Shown piece by piece: positions 15,355-23,537 of a stretch of 64,000 bases of DNA. A model generated the notes under the pieces. It was not told where the DNA came from, did no database searches, and was given only the letters and a program-made list of their open reading frames with translations. Every line of letters starts with the position of its first letter. Within the stretch, counting starts at the first letter, position 1. The position numbers and the translations under genes are program-made. This stretch comes from Streptomyces sp. PR69 (GTDB taxonomy: Bacteria; Actinomycetota; Actinomycetes; Streptomycetales; Streptomycetaceae), in contig NZ_JAOWCB010000005.1 of assembly GCF_026420845.1 (NCBI RefSeq), forward strand, positions 62,001 through 126,000, in the 5' to 3' direction.

Positions 15355-16383
15355 TCACAGGAGCGTCAGCTGCGTGCCCCGCTCCGGCTCCGCCACCGGG
15401 CGGGCGTTGCCGCGAGACCCGCCGCGGCCCGCCGTGGGCCCCACCCCGAACTCCGCCGCCAGCTCATGCACCTGCCGTGTAACCCGCCGCTGGTACCACC
15501 GCGGCGCATACGCCCCGTCCCCGTACAACCGCTCGTACCGCCCCACAAGCTGCGGATGCGTCCGCGCCAGCCACGCCATGAACCACTCCCGCGCCCCCGG
15601 CCGCAGATGCAGCACCAGGGGCGTCACCGACGACGCGCCCGCCGAGGCGATCGCACGAACGGTCGCGCGGAGCTGGTCCGGGCGGTCTGAGAGGAAGGGG
15701 AGCACCGGGGCCATCAGCACCCCGCACCCGATGCCGCTGTCGGCGAACGCGCGTACGACGTCGAGGCGGCGCTCGGGCGAGGGGGTGCCCGGCTCCACCG
15801 TGCGCCACAGCTCGCCGTCGGTGAAGCCGACGGAGACGGAGATCCCCACGTCCGTCACATCGGCCGCCTGCCGCAGCAGCGGGAGGTCCCGCAGGATCAG
15901 CGTGCCCTTGGTGAGGATCGAGAAGGGGTTCGCCCGGTCGCGCAGCGCCTCGATGATCCCCGGCATCAGCCGGTAGCGGCCCTCCGCCCGCTGATAGCAG
16001 TCCACGTTGGTGCCCATGGCGATATGCGCTCCCTGCCAGCCGCGCGCGGCGAGCTGCCGTCGCAGCAGCTCCGGCGCGTTGATCTTCACCACGATCTGGC
16101 TGTCGAACCCGAGGCCCGTGTCCAGGTCCAGATAGCTGTGCGTCTTGCGGGCGAAGCAGTACACACATGCGTGTGTACAGCCGCGATACGGGTTGACGGT
16201 CCACTCGAACGGCATCTGCGACGCCCCCGGCACCCGGTTCAGAATCGAACGCGCCCGGATCTCATGGAAGGTGATCCCCCGGAATTCCGGGGTGTCAAAG
16301 GTTCTGGTGGTCACCGCCGAGGCGCTGAACAGCGCGGGGTCTGCGGCTGCCGCGGGGTTCTCGGCCAGATGGTCCCAGCGCAT
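15355..16383 (-). CDS. Radical SAM protein of the Rv2578c/SplB-like family
   Basis: A 342-residue iron-sulfur protein expected to cleave S-adenosylmethionine. The cluster motif is YRGCTHACVYCFARK (CxxxCxxC) near residue 70. Further SplB-like features are GTNVDCYQRAEG, SILTKGTLILRD and a C-terminal RWYQRRV segment. ATG 16383 has GGAGG 5 nt upstream. The promoter contains a near-consensus actinobacterial LexA box, so the gene is probably DNA-damage inducible. The reaction is unknown; a role in repair is plausible by analogy to spore photoproduct lyase, but that is inference. Confidence 0.88.
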   Translation of the reverse strand: MRWDHLAENPAAAADPALFSASAVTTRTFDTPEFRGITFHEIRARSILNRVPGASQMPFEWTVNPYRGCTHACVYCFARKTHSYLDLDTGLGFDSQIVVKINAPELLRRQLAARGWQGAHIAMGTNVDCYQRAEGRYRLMPGIIEALRDRANPFSILTKGTLILRDLPLLRQAADVTDVGISVSVGFTDGELWRTVEPGTPSPERRLDVVRAFADSGIGCGVLMAPVLPFLSDRPDQLRATVRAIASAGASSVTPLVLHLRPGAREWFMAWLARTHPQLVGRYERLYGDGAYAPRWYQRRVTRQVHELAAEFGVGPTAGRGGSRGNARPVAEPERGTQLTLL

Positions 16384-16410
16384 GGGCGCCTCCTCAGTCG
16401 CTCTGGCCAC

Positions 16411-16428
16411 AGAATAGAACACATGTTC
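16411..16428 (-). promoter_or_regulatory. LexA/SOS box overlapping the radical SAM promoter
   Basis: GAACACATGTTC (16417-16428) matches the GAAC-N4-GTTC core of actinobacterial LexA sites. It is immediately adjacent to a TATTCT -10 hexamer (16411-16416, minus strand), the ideal place for repression. Confidence 0.75.
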
Positions 16429-16519
16429 CCTTGATCGCCGCAACCCTGATTTGGGCGGCCGCAGCCGAGGTGGTTGGCTAGCGCTGCCCGAGCAACAACC
16501 GAATGCTGGAGGAACAGGA

Positions 16520-16963
16520 ATGGCGCAGGTCGAGGCCACCACAGAACGGATCATCTCGGCGGACGCGGAGACGGTGTTCGATGCGCTGGCCGACTACGAG
16601 AACACCCGCGCAAAGCTCCTGCCCGAGCACTTCAGCGAGTACGAGGTCAAGGAAGGCGGCGACGGCGAGGGCACTGTCGTCCACTGGAAGCTCCAGGCCA
16701 CCAGCAAGCGGGTCCGCGACTGCCTGCTTGAGGTGACCGAGCCGACCGACGGGCAGCTCGTCGAGAAGGACCGCAACTCCTCGATGGTCACCACCTGGAT
16801 CGTCACCCCCGCGGGCGAGGGCAAGTCGAAGGCCGTCGTCACCACGGTCTGGAACGGCGCCGGCGGCATCGGCGGCTTCTTCGAGCGCACCTTCGCGCCC
16901 AAGGGCCTCGCCCGGATCTACGACCTGGTGCTCGCCAAGCTCGCCGCCGAGGTTGAGAAGTAG
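16520..16963 (+). CDS. SRPBCC-fold protein (polyketide cyclase/dehydrase-like)
   Basis: A 147-residue helix-grip protein. The START-like pattern is visible in TTERIISADAETVFDALADYENTRAKLLP at the N-terminus, written here in two parts: the binding helix around residues 14-35 and a C-terminal long helix with LARIYDLVLAKLAAEVEK. Such proteins bind a hydrophobic ligand in a cavity. The substrate is unknown. The start at 16520 has GGAGGAACAGGA just upstream. The gene stands alone between the SOS-type promoter and the phosphatase gene. Confidence 0.85.
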   Translation: MAQVEATTERIISADAETVFDALADYENTRAKLLPEHFSEYEVKEGGDGEGTVVHWKLQATSKRVRDCLLEVTEPTDGQLVEKDRNSSMVTTWIVTPAGEGKSKAVVTTVWNGAGGIGGFFERTFAPKGLARIYDLVLAKLAAEVEK

Positions 16964-16993
16964 CCATCGGGCTCACCGGTTCGAGTGGTTTCC

Positions 16994-17031
16994 CCGCGGC
17001 CTGTGGTGCGCGTCAGCGCCACGGGCCGCGG
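16994..17031 (+). terminator. Long hairpin after the SRPBCC gene
   Basis: Outer arms CCGCGGCC (16994-17001) and GGCCGCGG (17024-17031) are perfectly complementary and the inside pairs partly (GCGC/GCGC). It starts 31 nt after the stop codon. Confidence 0.6.
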
Positions 17032-17072
17032 GCGCTCTCCAGGAAGGGCCCGGAGACTGGCTCTTCGTCAGC

Positions 17073-17106
17073 TTCTCCATGGATTCGCGTTCTCCATGGA
17101 TTCGCG
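17073..17106. repeat. Perfect 17-bp tandem duplication
   Basis: TTCTCCATGGATTCGCG occurs at 17073-17089 and again at 17090-17106 without a gap, about 105 bp before the phosphatase start. Each copy includes CCATGG and an in-phase ATG. It may duplicate a promoter or operator element. Confidence 0.8.
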
Positions 17107-17210
17107 CGGGCGCACGACCTATTCCCGCGTTGCCCCGCGCATGGCGGACCAAGAGCCGTACGGTGGTGGCGAGGCCGCGGCCAGGGCCGCGGGGAAGGAG
17201 CCTGACACCC

Positions 17211-19700
17211 ATGGACAGTGGTGTTCCGCCGGAGCCGCAGTCGCGCGCCGCAGCCGGGCGGATTCCGCTTGCCGTGGTCGTCGTGGACGGGAGCGGGCTG
17301 GTGTCCCACTGGTCCACCGGGGCGCGGCGGCTGTTCGGACCGGACAGGCAGGAGGCGGTCGGACAGCCGGTCGTCGAGCTGCTCCCGGTCTCCGGGGCCC
17401 TCTCCGCGGACGGCGAGCCCGGCATGTACGGCCCTGAGCCGTCCCCGTACGACCCGGCGGCACTGGGCCCCGGGCTCGACGCCTCCCTGCACGGGCTGAC
17501 CGCCTACCCCGCCGCGGGACGGGCCCGGATCTCCCGGCAGCCCCGCGTCGCGGAGGACGGACGACGCGACGACCGCGTCGACGTGCTCTGGTGGGCCTAC
17601 CCGCTGATCGGCCCCGGCACCGGGCGGCTCCTCGTGCTCGCCGCCGACGCCGCCAGGCTCGCGACGGACGACACGAGCGCCGACGCGGCCGCAGACGCAA
17701 GCCCCCGCGCGGCCGCAGACGCAAGCGCCGCCGAGCGCATCGCACCCGGCTTCGCCCTGCACACCGAATTCCCCGGCTTCGACGAACTCGCGCTGCGGCT
17801 GCCGGAGATCCTGCCCAGCATGAGCGTGCAGGAGTCCTCCCGCATCGTCTCCCAGGTGCTGGAGCTGGGCTATCCGGTGCTGGAGTTCAGCCACCACGAC
17901 CGGGTGCCCGTCACCCCCGACTGGGGCGTGCCCAAACGCGCCGAACGCACCGCGCGCCGCCGCGCGGCCCGGCAGGCGGCCGCCGCCGGAGAGCAGGTGG
18001 ACGCCGCCGACCTGGCGAAGGACCTCGAATACGCCGCCGTACGCGAACGGCTTGAGTTCCTCAACGAGGTCAGCGGACGCATCGGCTCCTCGCTCGACCT
18101 CGCCCGGACGATCCAGGAAGTCAGCGCGGCCGTCGTGCCGCGCTTCACCGATGTCGCCGGAACCTATCTGCGCGAGCAGGTCATCGCAGGCGAAGGCTTC
18201 CCCGACGGGCCGCCCGACGCCACCACCATGTGGCACCGCGTCGCCGTCGAGCATGTGGACGAGCCGGGCCGCTGGGACGATGTGGTGCCGGTCGGCGAGG
18301 CCATGCCGTTCCCCGTGCACACGCCCTTCTTCCAGTGCATGACCACAGGCGAGCCCGTGCTGGTGCCGCGGATCAGCGAGGAGATGGGCACCGCCATCGC
18401 CTCACAGTTCGAAAAACGCGACATCCGGCCGCTGATCAACGGCCGCTCGATGCTCGTCGTACCGCTCAAGGCGCGCAACGTCGTGCTCGGCTTTATGATC
18501 CTGCTCCGCCACCCCGAGCGCCCCCTCTTCAACGACATGGACCGGGTCACCGGCGCCGAACTGGCCGCCCGCGCCGGGCTCGTCCTCGACAACGCCCGGA
18601 TGTACACCTACCAGGAGACCGTCGCCGAGACCCTCCAGGACTCGATGCTGCCGCAGGTCACCCCGCGCATGCCGGGCTGTGACACCGCCACCCGCTATCT
18701 GCCGGGCGCCATGCTCGGCCGGGTCGGCGGCGACTGGTTCGACACCGTCAAACTGCCCGGCTCCCGGACGGCCCTGGTGGTCGGCGACGTCATGGGCCAC
18801 GGCCTCAACTCGGCCGCGATGATGGGGCAGCTGCGCACCGCCGTCCACACCATGGCCGCCCTCGACCTGCCGCCCGAGCAGCTGCTGCGCAATCTCGACG
18901 ATCTCGCCCAGCGGCTCGGCGAGCACTATCTGGCGACCTGTCTGTACACGGTCTACGACCCGATCCGCCACGAGCTGCGCATGGCCAACGCCGGTCATGT
19001 CCCTCCGGTGCTGGTGCGCGCCGCCGACGGACGCAGCGAACTGCTGCATCTGCCCACGGGTGCGCCCATCGGCGTCGGAGGCGTGCCGTTCCGCTGCGTC
19101 CGCGTCCCGGTGTCGCCGGGGGACCGGCTCATCATGTGCACCGACGGACTGGTGGAGGTACGGGGCGAGGACATCGGCGTCGGTCTGGCGACGCTCTGCG
19201 AGTCGGCCGCGCACCCCGCCGCCTCCATGGACGCGGCCTGCGACACGATCATCCGCGCCCTCAACACCCGCGGCGGCCGCAAGGACGACGTCGCCCTCCT
19301 CATGGCCCGGCTCAACGGCATAGACGGAGGCTCAGTCGCCTCCTGGGAGCTGACGCTCGATCCGCGCGAGGCACGCCGGGCGCGTCTGCTCGTCCGGGAA
19401 CAGCTGGCCAGATGGGAGCTGCACAGCGTGGCCGAGACCGCCGAACTGCTGGTCGGCGAGGTGACGGCCAACGCGGTACGCCATGCCAAGGGCACCCGCG
19501 CGACGCTGCGCCTGGTGCGGGCGGACGCCCTGGTGTGCGAACTCGCCGACGCGGACCCGGCGCTGCCCGCCCTGCTCGACGCGGGCCCGGACGACGAGCG
19601 GGGGCGCGGACTGCATGTGGTGAGCACCCTGGCGCGGGAGTGGGGCACCAGCCACACACCGGAGGGCAAGACCGTCTGGTTCGAACTGTCCCTGTCATAG
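17211..19700 (+). CDS. PAS/GAF-PP2C phosphatase with C-terminal anti-sigma-type ATPase domain
   Basis: An 829-residue signalling protein. Order: a PAS-like region (about 15-150), a linker with a conserved SRIVSQVLELGYPVLEFSHH segment, a GAF domain (about 280-450), and a SpoIIE-type PP2C phosphatase (466-697). The PP2C metal residues lie in GRVGGDWFD, GDVMGHGL, CTDGLVE and RKDDVALL. A HATPase_c domain (710-826) follows with N-box GEVTANAVRHAKG and GRGLHVVS. The PP2C part should dephosphorylate anti-anti-sigma factors and the ATPase part resembles RsbW/SpoIIAB kinases. ATG 17211 is preferred, with GGGGAAGGAG 10 nt upstream. No STAS partner is adjacent. Confidence 0.92.
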   Translation: MDSGVPPEPQSRAAAGRIPLAVVVVDGSGLVSHWSTGARRLFGPDRQEAVGQPVVELLPVSGALSADGEPGMYGPEPSPYDPAALGPGLDASLHGLTAYPAAGRARISRQPRVAEDGRRDDRVDVLWWAYPLIGPGTGRLLVLAADAARLATDDTSADAAADASPRAAADASAAERIAPGFALHTEFPGFDELALRLPEILPSMSVQESSRIVSQVLELGYPVLEFSHHDRVPVTPDWGVPKRAERTARRRAARQAAAAGEQVDAADLAKDLEYAAVRERLEFLNEVSGRIGSSLDLARTIQEVSAAVVPRFTDVAGTYLREQVIAGEGFPDGPPDATTMWHRVAVEHVDEPGRWDDVVPVGEAMPFPVHTPFFQCMTTGEPVLVPRISEEMGTAIASQFEKRDIRPLINGRSMLVVPLKARNVVLGFMILLRHPERPLFNDMDRVTGAELAARAGLVLDNARMYTYQETVAETLQDSMLPQVTPRMPGCDTATRYLPGAMLGRVGGDWFDTVKLPGSRTALVVGDVMGHGLNSAAMMGQLRTAVHTMAALDLPPEQLLRNLDDLAQRLGEHYLATCLYTVYDPIRHELRMANAGHVPPVLVRAADGRSELLHLPTGAPIGVGGVPFRCVRVPVSPGDRLIMCTDGLVEVRGEDIGVGLATLCESAAHPAASMDAACDTIIRALNTRGGRKDDVALLMARLNGIDGGSVASWELTLDPREARRARLLVREQLARWELHSVAETAELLVGEVTANAVRHAKGTRATLRLVRADALVCELADADPALPALLDAGPDDERGRGLHVVSTLAREWGTSHTPEGKTVWFELSLS

Positions 19701-19841
19701 GCGGCTCCCAGGCAGCCTGCTCTTCGGCGCTCTGCTCGAACTCCTCGTGAAGGAACGGTCGGCCGGCGGTCCCGGTGCTTGTCGTCCGCGCCCGGGGCAG
19801 GTAGACCGATCTTGACAAGGTGCCGACCATGGGGAGCGGTC

Positions 19842-20582
19842 ATGAGCGTGACGGATCATTACAAGGACGCCTGGGAGGGGTTCTGGAGCGAGGCCCCCGA
19901 TGTGCCCGGAGAGGTCTTCTGGGACACCGAGCCCGCCCTCGCCGCGGAAGCGCACCTCGCGCTGTTCGAACCGCATCTCGCCGATCCCGCCCTGACCCTG
20001 GTCGACCTGGGCTGCGGCAACGGCACCCAGACCCGCTTTCTGGCCGACCGCTTCCACCAGGTGCTGGGCGTGGACCTCTCGGCGGCCGCGGTCGAGCGCG
20101 CCAGACGACAGGATCCTTCGGGGGAGCAGCGCTTCAGAGAGCTCGACGCCGTCGATTCGGACGCGGTCGCCCAGCTGCACGCCGAGCTGGGCGACGCCAA
20201 TGTCTATATGCGCGGAGTGCTGCATCAGTGCGTGGACAAGGACCGGCAGGCCCTCGCCGACACCATTGCGACGCTTGTGGGGCAGCGGGGCAGGGCGTTC
20301 GTGGTGGAGCTTGGAGAGGAAGCGGGGGCGCGGCTTATGGCTCTGGCGCAGCGTGCGGCGGGACCGCCGGCCAAGCTGCTGCCGGTGCTGCGGCACGGCA
20401 TCGCGCCGGGCGCGGTCGCGGACGCGGAGGTCGGCCGGCTCTTCGCCGCCGCGGGGCTCGATGTGATCGCCGAGGGTGAGCTGCCGCTCGCCACCACCGA
20501 GCATGCGTCCGACGGCTCCCGGCTGGAACTGCCCTCCAGATGGCTGGTGGTGGGGCGGGCCAGCGCCCGGGACAACGGCTGA
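19842..20582 (+). CDS. Class I SAM-dependent methyltransferase
   Basis: A 246-residue Rossmann methyltransferase. Motif I is LVDLGCGNGTQTRFLA near residue 52, followed by VLGVDLS as motif II. The C-terminal half is Ala/Leu-rich without an obvious substrate signature. ATG 19842 has GGGGAG 5 nt upstream. It is convergent with the lipoprotein gene and shares a strong terminator with it. The methyl acceptor is unknown. Confidence 0.85.
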   Translation: MSVTDHYKDAWEGFWSEAPDVPGEVFWDTEPALAAEAHLALFEPHLADPALTLVDLGCGNGTQTRFLADRFHQVLGVDLSAAAVERARRQDPSGEQRFRELDAVDSDAVAQLHAELGDANVYMRGVLHQCVDKDRQALADTIATLVGQRGRAFVVELGEEAGARLMALAQRAAGPPAKLLPVLRHGIAPGAVADAEVGRLFAAAGLDVIAEGELPLATTEHASDGSRLELPSRWLVVGRASARDNG

Positions 20583-20778
20583 GCCGTCTCGCCGAACCGC
20601 GCGAGCCGAACCGCGCTCGGCGAGGTGCCGCGAGGTGTCGGCTGAGGCGTCGGCTGAGGGCTGGGGTGAGACGCCGGGCTGAGGCGTCGGCTGCGCGCCT
20701 GCTGAGGTGCGGGCTGAGACGCCCGGCTGAGCGGCGGGCCGAGGTGCCGGGCTGAGTGGCGGCAGGGCAAGGCCCTGA
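20583..20778. repeat. Degenerate GAGGYGYCGGGCTGAG-type short repeats
   Basis: After the methyltransferase stop, units such as GTCGGCTGAGG, GCCGGGCTGAG and GTGCGGGCTGAG recur about every 15-20 bp on the plus strand. I see no credible open frame. It resembles expanded simple repeats rather than coding sequence. Confidence 0.5.
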
Positions 20779-20824
20779 GGCCGGCCGTGTCCCCGTCCGC
20801 TCGCGGATGAGGACACGGCCGGCC
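20779..20824. terminator. Bidirectional terminator between methyltransferase and lipoprotein genes
   Basis: Perfect 14-bp arms GGCCGGCCGTGTCC (20779-20792) and GGACACGGCCGGCC (20811-20824), with an 18-nt loop that can pair internally. The two genes converge on it. Confidence 0.88.
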
Positions 20825-20877
20825 GGGCAGGCCGCGTGCCGGGCCCTGCCCCCGGCACGCGACAGCCACGGAAGCCG

Positions 20878-22485
20878 TCAGCTCGTCGCGACGCCGACCT
20901 CGCCGTCGGTGAGCAGCCACTCCTTCTCCACCCGCCCCAGCGGAATCCGGTGCGACAGCACAGGCGTGCCGAAGACGGACAGCTGGAGCTGGAGATGCCC
21001 GCTCAGGGCGAAGCCGCCGTGCAGCCGCCAGGCGGCGGACGCCGAGGCGGAGGCGTCCGCCCCGCCGGTGACCGAGGCCTCGGCGCCCGCGGTGACACCG
21101 GCCCGGACGTACGGCGCGAAGTCCGCGGTCACGCCGACCGTGCCGTACAGGCCGACGGAGGCCTCCGCGCCCAGCACGGCCTTGGCCTGGCCCGCGGCCG
21201 TCACGGACGCCGTGACCGGGGAGCTCTTCGTCTGCGACTCGGCGACCGGAGTCCAGCCTGTGGCGGGCGCATAGCTGCCGCCGAACCGGAAGTCGCCCTT
21301 GACGTCCTGGGTGACGTCCAGCGTCACCCGGCCGTCCGCCTCGACCTGGAGATAGCAGGTGAGGTCGAGGTTCACCACGACCGGCACCGGGCCGACCTGG
21401 ATCACCGGGTCGGCGTGCAGCTTGGCGAAGGGGATCCGCAGCGGCTCGGCGGCGGCCGCCGCCCGGCCCTTGAAGGACCACTGCGAGGTCCAGTCGCCGG
21501 ACAGTCCGAGGAACGCGGCGCCGGGGCCCTGCTTGTCCGGCTGGCTCTGCTGCTGACCGGAGCTGCCGTCGTACGAGAACGCCACCTCCGGGGCCAGTTG
21601 CACAAAACCGGACACCGACGCGGAGGCCGAGACGGGAGCGCCCTCCGCCGTGGCCACGGATGTGCCGACGTCGAGCCGCAGACTGCCGAGGGGCAGCCGG
21701 CCGGCGTTGGGGCCGAAGCGGGCCCCGCCCGGCTTGGCCCAGGAGAACTTCACCCCTTTCAGCAGGGGTTCGACGTCGACCGAGGAGGGATCGACGGGTA
21801 TCCGGCCCTCGGCCTTGTCGTCGTCGAGGAGCGCGGCGAGCGTGGTGGGCCTGGTGGCGACCTCGGTGCCCTGGCCGGTCTGCGCCAGCACCTCGGTCAC
21901 CTCGGCCAGCAGCCCGTCGGGCGCGCCGGGCGCGGGCGCGCTGGCGATGATGTCGCCGGGGGCCACCGGGGCGTCTCCGCCGGGCGACGCCGGGCTCTTG
22001 CCGGGGGTGTCCGGGCTCGCGCCGGGACCGTCCGTGTCCGCGCCGGGACCGTCCGGGCCGGTGCCGGGGGCGTCCGGGCTCGCAGTGGGACCGTCCGGGC
22101 CGGTGCCGGGAGCGGTCGGGCTCGCATCGGGGCCGGTCGGGCCGGACGTATTCCTGCCGCCCTGCGGCGGCGCGGATATGACGGCCCGCCGGGTCTTGCT
22201 GTCGTACGAGGCGACCTTCAGGGCGCTCCGCTGCGCGCCCGCACCCTGCCCCACCTTCCGGCCCGAGCGGGCCACCGCCGCGGGCGTGGCGGAGCCGGAC
22301 TGAGCCGGTGTCACCTCCAGCTCCCGTGAGGTGTCAGACCCCGGCGTCGCACCGGGGGAGACGGAGACGGGGACGGAGGGCGCGGCGGGGGCGGCGTCGG
22401 GCTGCCCCTCTGTGGAGCATCCGCTCACCGTGAGGGTGAGAGCGGCGAGGGCGGGGACCAGTAATCTCCTGGCTGTGGTGCGCAC
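20878..22485 (-). CDS. Secreted lipoprotein of unknown function with Gly/Pro/Asp-rich repeat and a TTA codon
   Basis: A 535-residue exported protein. GTG 22485 (GAGG 7 nt upstream) begins a signal peptide with lipobox LTVSGC, so Cys23 should be lipidated. Residues about 110-170 form a collagen-like low-complexity linker of PGTGPDGP, SPDAP and TDGPGASPD units. The C-terminal 350 residues look beta-rich (alternating V/T/A, for example ADGRVTLDVTQDVKGDFRFGG), with no recognised catalytic motif. Codon 8 is TTA (22462-22464), so translation should require the bldA tRNA and tie the protein to development. An inverted repeat lies 36 bp upstream. Function unknown. Confidence 0.82.
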   Translation of the reverse strand: MRTTARRLLVPALAALTLTVSGCSTEGQPDAAPAAPSVPVSVSPGATPGSDTSRELEVTPAQSGSATPAAVARSGRKVGQGAGAQRSALKVASYDSKTRRAVISAPPQGGRNTSGPTGPDASPTAPGTGPDGPTASPDAPGTGPDGPGADTDGPGASPDTPGKSPASPGGDAPVAPGDIIASAPAPGAPDGLLAEVTEVLAQTGQGTEVATRPTTLAALLDDDKAEGRIPVDPSSVDVEPLLKGVKFSWAKPGGARFGPNAGRLPLGSLRLDVGTSVATAEGAPVSASASVSGFVQLAPEVAFSYDGSSGQQQSQPDKQGPGAAFLGLSGDWTSQWSFKGRAAAAAEPLRIPFAKLHADPVIQVGPVPVVVNLDLTCYLQVEADGRVTLDVTQDVKGDFRFGGSYAPATGWTPVAESQTKSSPVTASVTAAGQAKAVLGAEASVGLYGTVGVTADFAPYVRAGVTAGAEASVTGGADASASASAAWRLHGGFALSGHLQLQLSVFGTPVLSHRIPLGRVEKEWLLTDGEVGVATS

Positions 22486-22520
22486 GATGGATCCTCGGCG
22501 GAGTGTCGGGGGGTGGCGGT

Positions 22521-22538
22521 CATTACCTTCCGGTAATG
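22521..22538. promoter_or_regulatory. Inverted repeat CATTACC-N4-GGTAATG upstream of the lipoprotein gene
   Basis: Perfect 7-bp arms at 22521-22527 and 22532-22538, 36 bp before the lipoprotein GTG and about 165 bp before the dppA start. On the minus strand a GGAAC (22557-22561) lies 17 nt upstream of TCATT (22535-22539), loosely like an ECF sigma promoter. Confidence 0.5.
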
Positions 22539-22703
22539 AGGGAAGGATCATGCCATGTTCCGCCAACTATCCGCACACAGGGGGGAGTTGCCCCGAGCCG
22601 CCGCCGTTCCCGCTCGTACACGGCCGCGGTGCGAGCCCAACGCCGCCCGGCCGTGACACCGCCTCTTGGCCCGCCGCTTCCGCGGCGCGTAACGTGGCAG
22701 GGC

Positions 22704-23537
22704 ATGAAGATCCTCATCAGCGCCGACATGGAAGGCGCCACAGGCGTCACCTGGCCGGCCGATGTGCTGCCCGGCACCCCTCAGTGGGAGCGCTGCCGGC
22801 CCATGTTCACCTCCGATGTGAATGCGGCGGTGCTGGGCTTCTTCGACGGCGGCGCCGATGAAGTGCTGATCAACGAAGCGCACTGGACCATGCGCAATCT
22901 GCTGCTGGAGCAGCTCGACGAGCGGGTGCAGATGCTCACCGGCAAGCACAAGTCCCTGTCCATGGTGGAGGGCGTGCAGCACGGCGACGTGGACGGCATC
23001 GCCTTCGTCGGCTACCACACCGGCGCGGGCATGGACGGCGTGCTCGCCCACACCTACCTGCCCAACGCCGTCACCGGGGTGTGGCTCAACGGCGTGCGGG
23101 CCAGCGAGGGCCTGCTGAACGCGCATGTGGCCGCGGAGTACGGCGTCCCGGTGGTGCTGATCACCGGGGACGATCTGACCTGCGCCGACGCGGACGGTTA
23201 TGCGCCCGCCGCCCGCAAGGCCGCGGTCAAGGACTGCGTGTCCCGCTATGCCGCGGTGTGCCGCACCCCGGCGCGCACGGCAGCGGACATCCGCGCCGCG
23301 GCCAAGGAGGCCGCGGCGCTCGCGGTGCGCCATGAGCCGGTGCGGGGCGGGCCGTTCACGGTGGCTCTGGAGTTCGACGCCGAGCACCTCGGGGCGGCGG
23401 CCACGGTGGTGCCCGGTGTCGTATCCGAGGGTGAGCGGCGCGTCGCCTATGACAGCGGGACGATGTATGAGGCCATTCGCACATTCAAAGCGGTCACAAC
23501 GATCGTCTCCGCGGCCATGGAGGAGCAGTATGGCTGA
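22704..23537 (+). CDS. M55 family metallopeptidase (DppA-like D-aminopeptidase)
   Basis: Zinc aminopeptidase acting on D-amino-acid peptides such as D-Ala-D-Ala in characterised homologues. The 277-residue protein starts MKILISADMEGATGV, giving the metal ligands Asp8 and Glu10; further conserved segments are EAHWTMRNL, FVGYHTGAG and GDD. ATG 22704 lacks a good ribosome binding site; TAACGT (22690-22695) ends 8 nt upstream, so the mRNA may be nearly leaderless. It is the first gene of a four-peptidase operon and overlaps the next gene by 8 nt. Confidence 0.92.
   Translation: MKILISADMEGATGVTWPADVLPGTPQWERCRPMFTSDVNAAVLGFFDGGADEVLINEAHWTMRNLLLEQLDERVQMLTGKHKSLSMVEGVQHGDVDGIAFVGYHTGAGMDGVLAHTYLPNAVTGVWLNGVRASEGLLNAHVAAEYGVPVVLITGDDLTCADADGYAPAARKAAVKDCVSRYAAVCRTPARTAADIRAAAKEAAALAVRHEPVRGGPFTVALEFDAEHLGAAATVVPGVVSEGERRVAYDSGTMYEAIRTFKAVTTIVSAAMEEQYG

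Noticed and set aside
17073-17106. Attachment site or insertion-sequence target duplication
   Set aside because: The copies are directly adjacent with no intervening element, integrase or tRNA.
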